Assembly (NCBI RefSeq): GCF_000150275.1
Contig: NW_002060946.1
Coordinates: forward strand, 865,815 to 929,814
Source of the DNA: Trichoplax adhaerens
Taxonomy: Eukaryota; Placozoa; Uniplacotomia; Trichoplacea; Trichoplacidae
Reading direction: 5' to 3'
DNA length: 64,000 nt
Position numbers and translations under genes: made by a program. Below, one piece after another: positions 1 to 9,900 of the stretch (position 1 is its first letter; each line of letters starts with the position of its first letter). The notes under the pieces are model-generated. The model worked only from the letters and a program-made list of their open reading frames with translations, had not been told where the DNA came from and searched no databases.

Positions 1-359
1 TAAATCAATTCAAATGGTAGTATATCCATGCCGACATTAGTTACAAGAAAGAACTTATTGAGTATCATTTTACTGAACTCCAAACGTAAACATTGCATAT
101 TATAAATTGTCTTGTCCAGCATGGAGACATATTTAAATTAGAGTATAGTGAAAAGATGAGTCCTTATATCGACTTAAGATGTAGTAAACAACTATAAAGA
201 TATGCAGTATTCGTATCTAACCAATATAGGGTAAAAATTGACTTTACTATAGAAATATGCCATGTTGGTAAAATCGACTATTTTACAATAAGAATATGAA
301 TATCCTGTAAAAAAGATTTAAGATAATATTGAAAATTATAAAAATTATACAACACTTAC

Positions 360-437
360 CCGCGTTTTAGACTGCCTTCCTTTATTAGCGGCAGGATTGC
401 CCGGTGAAGTACTTTTCCTTTTACGTAAAGTAGGCAT
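360..437 (-). CDS. First coding exon of an unidentified gene leaving the left edge (partial)
   Basis: On the minus strand an ATG at 437-435 opens 26 codons that end exactly at a strong donor (GTAAGT, 359-354). The peptide begins MPTLRKRKSTSPG and is rich in Lys, Arg and Ser/Thr/Pro, which would suit a nuclear or DNA-associated protein, but this is only compositional. Upstream of the ATG, the minus strand carries a run of CCA triplets that would lie in the 5' leader. The exon ends in phase 0, and the rest of the gene lies below coordinate 354 or outside the window; I could not find a convincing second exon in 1-353. Family unknown. Confidence 0.5.
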
Positions 438-479
438 GGAGAACTGAGGTGGTGGTGGTGGTGGTCAATGGATATCTAT

Positions 480-955
480 GGAACATGAATTGTAAAAAAT
501 CACTATTCATTACAGTAACGTACGAGCGTTGCGTATGGAGAGAATTAGCAACTAAAAAAATAATTCGAACTATCTCAGTGTTCTATTTATCTACGATCAA
601 GACAGACTAGGTAACATTGTAACGCATGGTAACCATACTATAACTTGTGGAATGATATATTACGTATATCATTTGAAGGTATCATTTAGCATTTCCTCTT
701 ACTCGTACAGTATTTAGAATACCAAAAACGAATCACTGTCCATTACAGTAATATACTATACTCACATAGCTTGAGAAAAGAATGAACAAATGAAAATTAA
801 TTTGAACTATTTCAAAGTTCCATTTTATCTACAATCAATACAGAATAAGCAGCATTGCCATGCCATGCATGGTAGTAATGCTGAAGTTTGCGGAATAGCA
901 TAGTGTATTATTTGAAGTGTCATTTAGCATTTCCTATTCTTGGTACGGTATTTTT
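480..955. repeat. Diverged tandem duplication, about 238 bp per copy
   Basis: Two adjacent copies (about 480-715 and 718-955) share several blocks in the same order, among them CATTACAGTAA, a GAACTAT block (567 and 804), ATCTAC.ATCAA and CATTTAGCATTTCCT (683 and 921). The offset stays at 237-238 bp. Identity is partial, so the duplication is old. It lies upstream of the minus-strand first exon. No coding frame is evident in either copy. Confidence 0.65.
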
Positions 956-1739
956 AGTTCCTATCCATGTTACTGAAATAGATAATCAGCCAACAGAATG
1001 CAACCACTACAATGTCGTAACATGAATACTAATAACCGAGTGGATGCAACTGTCATAAACTGTATCTTTCACTCTTTTCCACTGTCAAGGAGAATATCAA
1101 AGTATAAATCCATTTGTATCTTCCACGCGGGCAAGTACAGTATTGAATGTCAGTGAATGTATAGTAGTCCTGGATAAAGCGTCTCTCTTCTATCCTACAG
1201 TATTTCCCGCCGTAGACGAGTTGCTATCCAATTTCTAATTGTTCATAATAGTCTGTTGGCCAACTTTAACCAAAGAGTAAAGTAATTCTACTTGTCTAGT
1301 TTACTCTTAATCCATGTAGACTACCATAGCCACTCTTTCTACATTGTAAAGTGTGTAATAAAAGCAAGCCTAATGCTGTACAGTGCATAAAATAGAACAT
1401 ACAACTATGAGATCTTTCAACAGACTGTGTACAAAAGTGCACTCATTTTGCCACCAATTCAACAACAACATTTGCCATTCTCAATTTGCTGTCATTACGT
1501 CTACCCCATACCAGTACAAAGAGCTAGTTATTTTTTAAGGGTATTTCAATCAGCTTTTAATCCTAAGCCTAGAAACTTACCGAAATTGCGACCAGCAACA
1601 GTAACAGTGAATGCAGGTTGATTTGGGCAGAAAATTGCAACAACGTCTGTGATAGAGGAAAGTGAAATGCAAGAAGCACTGAGTGCCTTAAATGGCAAAT
1701 AGCTTCAATACAGTTCTATTCACCAATCAGACTGGAGTG
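956..1739. other. Intergenic stretch, nothing assignable
   Basis: AT-rich sequence with scattered TACAGTA/TACTGTA motifs. A 64-codon plus-strand frame (1427-1621) is opposed by an equally plausible minus-strand frame, and neither resembles a family I know. No RNA gene was seen. Confidence 0.5.
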
Positions 1740-2115
1740 TACTGTATCGTGTAGTAGTATTCAACATATACTGTACCCTGGCAGATCGCGCTACAGTACC
1801 TATATCAAGATTCTTGCCATCAACACCAGCACGTTGCATTCACTCACTTGCAAGTTGTAACGCGTTACGAGACCTGGACGTAAACCGTACAATACCAAAG
1901 GCTACTGGAAATACCAAGTACTGTACACTGTACACTGTAGCTTCCGGGAGTCCTTGACACTACTGTCCACAGTGTACAGTATAGTACAAGGGATACAGTA
2001 TATAGTACTGTACCGGATCGGTCATGGCCTTCTGAATCCTTTGCAACTGTACCGCACAGTACAGTACGGTACAGTATGTACTGTAGACGTACTACTGTAG
2101 TACTGTAGCTCATGT
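1740..2115. repeat. Cluster of GTAC-type palindromic motifs (cluster 1)
   Basis: This segment is packed with short self-complementary words such as GTACTGTAC, TACAGTAC and CAGTACAGTACGGTACAG, in both orientations, separated by unrelated bases. It can fold into many alternative hairpins. Similar clusters occur at 24637-24756 and 36268-36414. Open frames across it are by-products of the repeat: TAC and GTA codons avoid stops on both strands. Confidence 0.7.
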
Positions 2116-2497
2116 TCTAGCAAGCCAAAGTTATACCGCGCATGCCTTTCGAATTTTCGCGCCAGAATCGTGCAAATCCCACTTGGAGACTACTAAGTTA
2201 CTACGAAAGGAAGAGAGAATACTGGACAGCATCATGGACCCCTCGAAGGAGACCTAATGGGCTATGAATGCATGCACCGCTTGAAAGAGGACTATTTTGA
2301 ATAAGATATCGTAGAACATATACACACTATATTATTACCATACTAGTCGAACCCTCTGCTCGTGATACTTCGCATACGTGTTAACTGAGTAGACTATTTC
2401 CCCAAGCTGAAGCTACTGGATCGAACATTGTCTCGTACAGTACTTGTCGCAGCCCGTACATGACGAATAGAAGTCCTCCAATACGTCCATAGAAAAT

Positions 2498-2961
2498 ATG
2501 CAAGCTACTGCATCTAACATTGTCACATCACTAGATGGGATAAGAAATCGAGCAGTCCATGCCACTAATAAGCTGCTGGCTGCAATCAGGCAAGAAATGA
2601 AGGCATTGTATAACCCAGCACCGTGTTTAGTAGCGCGTAAAATTCAAATTAGAGCGCAATCAAATACTCAAATACTGTTGAATGCGCCTGCATTTCTCCT
2701 AAAACAACGAGATTGTAGACTCTAGATAAATGCAAGATCCAGCGGTTCTCTCAGTACCACAGTATTTCGTGAATCAGCTGCTGCGATCTGACGTATACCT
2801 ACACGATGTTGCTTAGTCTGAAACCAAGGACTTCTAAAAAGAAAATCTTAAAGAAGGTCCGTCCTGCTGAATCACTTTGCTGCGTCATGGTCTCAGGGAT
2901 TGTTAACCATCGTATACTGGAATACCCATGCCCAATTGCCCATATACAGAAAGTAAATTAA
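2498..2961 (+). pseudogene. Run of three small ORFs in different frames, possible decayed coding sequence
   Basis: Three consecutive ORFs, 2498-2725 (75 codons), 2730-2816 (28 codons) and 2806-2961 (51 codons), follow each other in three different frames. Their composition looks coding-like and the segment is less AT-rich than its surroundings. The third has a basic stretch, SKKKILKKVRP, followed by a mixed hydrophobic segment. I do not recognise the family. The arrangement would fit one ancient reading frame broken by frameshifts, or a mobile-element relic, but chance ORFs are not excluded. Confidence 0.25.
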
Positions 2962-4986
2962 GTCATCGATTACTAAAAGAACACCGGTATTCTTCTAGTA
3001 GTCCATGACTACTGTATGTATACCCTTAATTGGCTGCTTCTGGTTCAAAATATTGAAAATCTTGCAATATTAATAATAGCTCTTTCCCTTCATCGAGCAA
3101 AGTAGACTTTACTATCAATGATTGCTATTCTGTGCTCTACTACAGACAACACTTACTCAACGATCATAATACTCGCCAACGTTGAAGATGCTCAGAGTCT
3201 CAAAACGTATCTGCAAGCTGCATTACAGTTGCAAAGAAAAAAATAATAGACCAGCATGGCATCACATTCACCAAATTTGCAATCTTAACGAACACCACAG
3301 ATTATGGTAATACGACATCATACTGTACATTATTATACACCGGTCATAGCATAGTACAACATTTCATCTAATAGAAACTTTTGCATAAATCTTGAATTCA
3401 AATGACTCCATACCTTAATTAACATAGAGTGAAGAATGGATCGTGACATATACATGTCGCAATAGCAGACATGCTATTGCAAATGTTAAATGATGCTTCT
3501 CTTATTAAATTAGATTGATTTCAATCGCCAAATATCACCCTTGTAAGTCGATTACACATACAACGCATACTAGAATTTCAATATCAAATCCTATAGCGTT
3601 TAATAATTAATTGACCAATATTCAGCGTGAAGTATGACTCGTAGATCAGTTGGTATTAGCATCGGTTTTATTCGATCTTGCCAGAACTAATGATAATCAT
3701 AATTACAAGATGCTCAATTCTCAAATATACGCTTATAACGCATAAGAAGTTCATCCTATAATAATCATGACGTCAATCGAAATACTGTACAGGGATTCCA
3801 GAAGTTGGATATTATTTGCTTTCCGCAATCAGGAGGGTGCCATTATTCTTGCTTAACGTGATTGGAAAATTATTATCACACATCGTCAAGGCAAATATTT
3901 AATTCACGCTATGTCGTCTTAGAACTTTGAACGCCTCCATCAATTGGTTGATTATAAAATCAATAGATAGATACACTGATAAACTATAGATGAAGCCATG
4001 TAAGATCGTATGAATTTTACAGTATACCCAGGGTATTAATGAATTAAGAATCAATATCAATTAGCTTCTTGCTGGCATCGAAGAAGAATCATTACTTTAT
4101 AACTTCTTAGTCATCCGTTTAATTTTACTCAATAAAGCCGATAAATTAATCCCAACAGTATTATGGCGTCCATCTCTGTTAAGCATAATATCTGTATTGT
4201 ATTGCTCCTCTCTCTGTTATTACAAGGACTACTAGCTGAAGAGTTGACGCTTATACCCACTCTAAAAGAACACCTTCCTTTTTCTACCGTCTGATTGTTA
4301 TCACTAATTTCCGCCCTGAAGAAATGAGCGCATATTCATGTAAAGTATTTCGATAGTTATTTGGTAGCAATTCTGAAAACAAGGTAGGAAATCCCTATAT
4401 TCATCTTCATATTTGCAAAAATTGACTAAAATGATACTCAATGTATAGGAATTGAATAAAAAGGCATATGTTTACAATATACTCATCAACTCCTTATATT
4501 ACCGTACTTTTGAACTCTGCCTATAAAATAAATAAATTTTCGGGCGAGTATCAACAAAAAATCCCTCCAGGTCTACCTTTTAGACACATCAATTACATAT
4601 TTAAGAATTTAGTCATTGTAAAATGCTAAATTTAAACCTATTTTAAAAATTGCTGATTGTAGGAATGTCTGTCCCCCTATGAATTGTACACAATATGCGT
4701 ATATACTCGAGTATCTTTGTATATGTCATATACAAAACTAGAAGGCCACAGAATACCTAGCGAAGGACAGATGTAGCGTAGCACACCCTATAAATTCTGT
4801 ATAATTCGAGATGATAATGTAATACATTCCAACTGAAACAGTATAAAATAATTCTGATTGCGACACTGTTACACAAGGAATAATTTTCTTGTTAACCTTA
4901 AAAGAAAAATTTCTATGCCATTTCCGAACAGAGTCCAGACCGTTGCACGGGTCAACCTAACCCGCGGGTCAATCCGTTCATTTTGT
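2962..4986. other. Intergenic stretch, no supported feature
   Basis: AT-rich DNA with frequent stops in all frames. I saw no splice-bounded coding segments, no RNA genes and no clear repeats beyond isolated TACTGTA words. Confidence 0.5.
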
Positions 4987-5004
4987 ACCCGTGACGTCAC
5001 GGGT
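4987..5004. promoter_or_regulatory. 18-bp perfect palindrome centred on a CRE-type site
   Basis: ACCCGTGACGTCACGGGT is its own reverse complement and contains the full cAMP-response element core TGACGTCA (4992-4999), the usual target of CREB/ATF-class bZIP dimers. A second TGACGTCA followed by CGGGT lies at 5185-5192. Several GGGTCA/TGACCC-like half-sites lie nearby (about 4949-4975 and 5131-5137). The surroundings are AT-rich, so the GC-rich sites stand out. Site identity is visible; regulatory function is inferred. Confidence 0.45.
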
Positions 5005-5184
5005 TGTCCATGAGTCTGCTCTACGAGTACAAACTTTGACGATAATAAAAAAAGAAAAAATAAGTGATTTAGCCATGGATTTACAAGGTATAATAGGGTC
5101 AGTAAAATGGATAACATAGGCTTTTGACTGCGGGTCAACGACAGGTACTGGAAGAACGCAAGGATTGGGTTGCAGCGAAGCCAA

Positions 5185-5192
5185 TGACGTCA
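5185..5192. promoter_or_regulatory. Second CRE-type core
   Basis: TGACGTCA followed by CGGGT, repeating the right half of the palindrome at 4987-5004 about 190 bp away. The nearest annotated downstream start is the ACE-like gene at 6997, so the target promoter is unclear. Confidence 0.35.
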
Positions 5193-5556
5193 CGGGTCGA
5201 AAGTGGATCACCCGATTTTTCTGTTGCTGTTACGGGCAATGTATACAATGCCCGAGAAGTATATGATATAATTTAATAATTCATATATATAATTATTGAT
5301 TGATTAGTGCTGAAAAAAAGTTAACATAATGTCTGTCTTAAATATGTGGTAAATACAATGCAATTTAGTAAAAAATAATTTGAACTATTAACTCGGTATA
5401 CCGCTTGTGGTCATTGGGAGATCACATTATGCTTTATCATTACTGATACGTTCTCCAGTTGTATTTAATCATATCTTAAAAAGCCATTTTCACAAGAATA
5501 ATAATTTCATCAATTAACTCACATACAAATATACCGAACTGATTCGAAGTATCAAT

Positions 5557-5835
5557 ATGAAATATCACTCAAATAATAACACATATAATCGGTCGAAGAT
5601 CTACTGCAGGGCTCCGATTTTACTTCGGACACAATTCAGAACGTACCGACATAGCATTCCAATTCGATATATAGGGAAAAGTATGCAAACCTGTCGGATG
5701 CCCGATCTGGTGAAAGTAATATTTTACTTTTGCAACTCAGCCTATCAGCAATTTCCTAATCCAAATTACAATTCTAGATTAATTTTGATTACGTCGATTG
5801 CATTACTATATGAGTTGTATTTGTACTATCTATAG
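5557..5835 (+). CDS. Hypothetical 92-codon ORF, doubtful
   Basis: An ATG-started frame rich in Tyr, Asn and Arg, with a hydrophobic C-terminus (ITSIALLYELYLYYL). I recognise no domain. Around 5693 it contains the bases of a short motif found again near 56452, read there as a similar peptide (CRMxDLV). It may be a chance ORF in AT-rich DNA or a fragment of a repeated element. No clear splice sites flank it. Confidence 0.2.
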   Translation: MKYHSNNNTYNRSKIYCRAPILLRTQFRTYRHSIPIRYIGKSMQTCRMPDLVKVIFYFCNSAYQQFPNPNYNSRLILITSIALLYELYLYYL

Positions 5836-6996
5836 CGAAGAAAGTAAATATAATGTATCATTATAATTATTGATTGTACAGAGCTGCAGTAGTTTACATT
5901 CACTATGTCCGTTGCCAGATATTTCACATAGATAACGATAAGCCGAATTCTTTATTATGCGAATGTTTTATTTGTTGATGGTCACGTAAAGAATATGGTA
6001 CAGTAAAACTTAAAACTGATGATGGTATTTAGCAGTCTTGGCACACTGTAGTGCACGATATACGCGTATATACAGTCTACTATGCCAATATACGGTAAAT
6101 ATCTAATAGTTTTTTATATTGCCTTATAAATAAAAGTTTTAGATTTTAGCTAAAAAATTCTATTCCATTGCAAATATATAGATCTAAGATTGTAATTTTT
6201 TATGAAATGAAAAGAATAGGATTTTTCTATCTTAGCGTTCACGATTTAAACTTTTCTAAGTGGATTCGCAACCTTATTTTATATTTTACGATTAAAATCT
6301 CGTGCATAGGTATTGACTAAAAAATTAGTATGAAAGAATAGTTAGTATACACTACCGGTATACGATATAAATAATCTCATAAATAGAGACTCCAGTAGTA
6401 AACTCTTTTCAACGAGAATAAATATTTGATACCTGTTAAGTATACGGTCAATTCACTTAATATCAGCAGGAAAATATGGTAGACAATACTTTCAACAATA
6501 TTTTTAACATAAGTACGATACATAAATTCACGTTCTTATAAGTATATTTATAACGCTACTAATACAGGCGAAAACGAAGAAAATGACAATCTTACATTCT
6601 AAGAAACAGGCCAAAACTAATACAAAATTACGCCCAAAGATATGCAAATGAAGTTATAACACACGATGATTGCATTAGGTGTTGATGTATGATTGCCCCA
6701 AATAAATCGATAACAAATTGTGCGATGTGTTTTTTTAACCTAAACCAGTACTAAGACATAGGTTCAAAGTTTAATAAAAATTAGTAAAATAAACAAGAGC
6801 TATTTCCCCGTGACTTTAAAGACAGTTTAATATCTCTTAACTCCAGTATCTTGTAACATTCCACTACGATGTAGTAGATAAATAAACAACTATGTCTCGT
6901 ACCTGTCACGCCGGAATGCGTTATGACAGTTGAAGAGTTAACAAAAAGGATTGACATCAAATTATCTGTTTTAGTTTGAAATTGGAATTGGTATCG
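5836..6996. other. Upstream region of the ACE-like gene
   Basis: AT-rich non-coding sequence with no gene. It should hold the promoter and 5' leader of the gene starting at 6997, but I can point to no specific promoter element. Confidence 0.4.
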
Positions 6997-9900
6997 ATGG
7001 AGTCAAAGATGAGAACCTTTGCTCTAGTCGCTGCCATTGTCGTCTGCGTATTAGCCCATTTTACCTGCGGCCAAAAGAATACTAACGAAGCTGAAGCAAT
7101 CGCTTTCTTACGTCGATTCAATCATAGCCATACCTTATATCGCCATAATTCATCTAAAGCTGGCTATGCCTATGGCTCTGATATTAATCCAACCACTGAA
7201 AAAGCTAGCATTGATGCTAGTTTGGCGTTAGCCGAGTTTTTAAGTCGGTCTAAGAAAGAAGCTGAAGCTTTTGACACCACCAATATGAGCGCTGATGTTA
7301 AAAGGCAGTTTTTTTTCTTGACCCTTGACGACTCTCCAAAGGATTCCACAAAGTTACAGGAACTATTAGCTACTATTGCAAAAATGGAATCAACTTATAG
7401 TAAAGGCCGAGTATGTAACAAAACTCGCTGCTATGTCCTTAATCCTGACCTTTATAGCATCATCGGTAAATCTAGAAATTACGACGAATTAGTATTCGCT
7501 TGGAAGGGATGGCGTGATTCAGTTGGACGCAATGTTAAGCGTGATTATATGAAATATGTCGAAATATCCAATATTGGTGCTACTGATAATAATTATGCTG
7601 ATGAAGGCGCCTACTGGAGAGTGCAATACGAATTACCCGATGAACAATTTTTTGCTGAATTAGAAAAATTATGGACACAAATGAAACCATTTTATGAGCA
7701 GTTGCACGGGTATATTCGTGGTAAATTGAGGCAGAAATATGGCAAAGATAAAATTTCTGAAGATGGCCCAATACCAGCTCATCTATTGGGCAATATGTGG
7801 GCACAATCGTGGGAAAATCTCTACGATATGGTTGTTCCTTATCCCAATCAACCCATCGTTGATGTTACTTCTGAGATGGTGCGACAAAACTATACCGTAT
7901 TGAAAATGTTTGAATTGTCAGAAGAATTCTTTTTATCCATTGGGATGAAAAAATTACCTGAGATCTTTTGGAGGAATTCCATCATTGAAAAGAGGAAAGA
8001 CGTTGCTATGACTTGTCATGCTTCCGCATGGGATTTATCTATCGATTACGACGTTAGGTAAGCACAATATCGAATTTAATTATTTTCTATGTTACAAAAT
8101 GCCAATTGCCATAATTCTTAATATTCCAGCTGTACATGCTGACACATTTCATTACGATAGTACGTGAAACTCTTCCATTTCAGTGTTCTTAATAGTTGAT
8201 CCCTTGTAGAAACTGATAAACTAATAATCGTATAACTTGCTTTAGCTTTTCTCTGCATATACGAAATTTATATTTTTCTTGTAGTTGATCTTGATCTGGT
8301 TTACATTTTCTAGAGTAAAGATGTGCACTAACATCAATCAAGGTGATTTGATAACAGTACATCACGAATTAGGCCATATCCAATACTATCTTCAATATTG
8401 GGATCAACCTAGTGTGTATAGAAGAGGAGCCAATCCTGGTTTCCATGAAGCCGTTGGTGATACCCTTGCTCTGTCAGTAGTAACACCCAAGCATTTACAA
8501 AACATTGGATTACTTAAACAAGTTAGCAGCTCTAACGGTAGGCAAAATCATGGTCTTATATCCTCAGTTTTAATCAGATAATGTACATAAATTTATTAAG
8601 TCGCTATTAACGTTCTGCGCAAGGTTATTTTTGCACTACCGTTGTTAATTTGAATTTTGATAATTAAAGTACTATGCTTGATATTATTTTTCTTCCCCGA
8701 AAATTATATCATTAATTAAATATATCTGAATTGTATTCATACCCCAATTATCTGCAACAACAGAGGCCGACATTAACTACTTATTATCGCAAGCTCTGGA
8801 TAAGATTGCTTTTATTCCATTTGGCTACTTAATGGATCAATGGAGGTGGAAAGTCTTCTCCGGCGAAATTATCCCAACCGATTATAATTACAACTGGTGG
8901 GAGCTACGGAATAAATACCAAGGAATTGTTCCACCTGAACTTCGTAGCGAAATTGATTTCGATCCAGGCGCAAAATATCATATTCCTGCCAGTGTACCTT
9001 ATATCAGGTAATTATTGTGTAGAACCATACGACAACCAAATATTCAATAGTAATTAATTTCGTATTTATTTCTCCCATCGTCTTTAAATTCGCATTAATG
9101 TCGCGATAGGAGTTGCTTAAGATCATGATAACTAATCCAAAAATTTCAATATTAACAGATATTTCGTTAGCTACATCCTCCAATTTCAATTCCAGCGATC
9201 GCTTTGTCAAGCTGCAAACAAAACCAATGAACCTTTATATCTTTGTTCTATTTATCAATCTCAAGAAGCTGGTGAAAAATTAAGGTTAAACAAATAATTA
9301 TACTGCATAAAGGAACTTATAGCATTTATTGATTTATTAATTTAACACCATATCCCTTGATCTGCTATAGCCATTACATTTATAATCCTCTTGCAATCTC
9401 ATATTTATTCATGAACTTAATAATTCTTGGATATTTGTATAGTGAAATGTTGTCGCTTGGAAGAAGCAAGCCATGGCCAGAAGTATTGAAAGCTCTTACC
9501 GGTGGTACTGGTATGGATGCTACAGCAATCATCGATTACTTTAAACCATTAAATGACTGGTTGACGAAATATAATAAGGATAATAACTTCAAAGTTGGCT
9601 GGGCCGGAAACGGTGAGTAGTGACACAGAGTAAAATGATTTTATGTACTTAATTTCAAAAGTTTCTCTAATGCTACTATACTATAATTTATATTAAAGTA
9701 AGCAAATAACATTTTTTATACCCGTATCTCAAAATTCTCTTATTAAGCATGATTTTATAATGTACTGTTCAACTACTGTAGGTACTGTCAAACAGCAAGC
9801 TATTAAGTTCGTCATGTGGTATCAACATGAAGCTGAAAAGATTTATCATAAGAATACTTGGTATCAATGGAACTACAGCACAAATTTAACATCTCATAAT

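Noticed and set aside
1427-1621. 64-codon plus-strand ORF and an opposing minus-strand open segment ending at a GTAAGT donor (donor near 1575-1580)
   Set aside because: Both strands look about equally plausible, no family is recognised and no partner exons were found. Neither can be supported.
1865-2113. 82-codon minus-strand ORF
   Set aside because: It runs through the GTAC palindrome cluster. The peptide is a repeat of Tyr, Val, Thr and Leu created by TAC/GTA codons, so it is a repeat artefact.
4869-5211. Two overlapping minus-strand ORFs (89 and 77 codons)
   Set aside because: They cover the same bases in different frames, show no family resemblance or flanking splice signals, and lie over the CRE palindrome patch.
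9443-9782. Splitting the ACE locus into two single-domain genes
   Set aside because: There is no stop codon, poly(A) signal or new signal peptide between the domains, and exons 5 and 6 join in phase through a split glycine codon.
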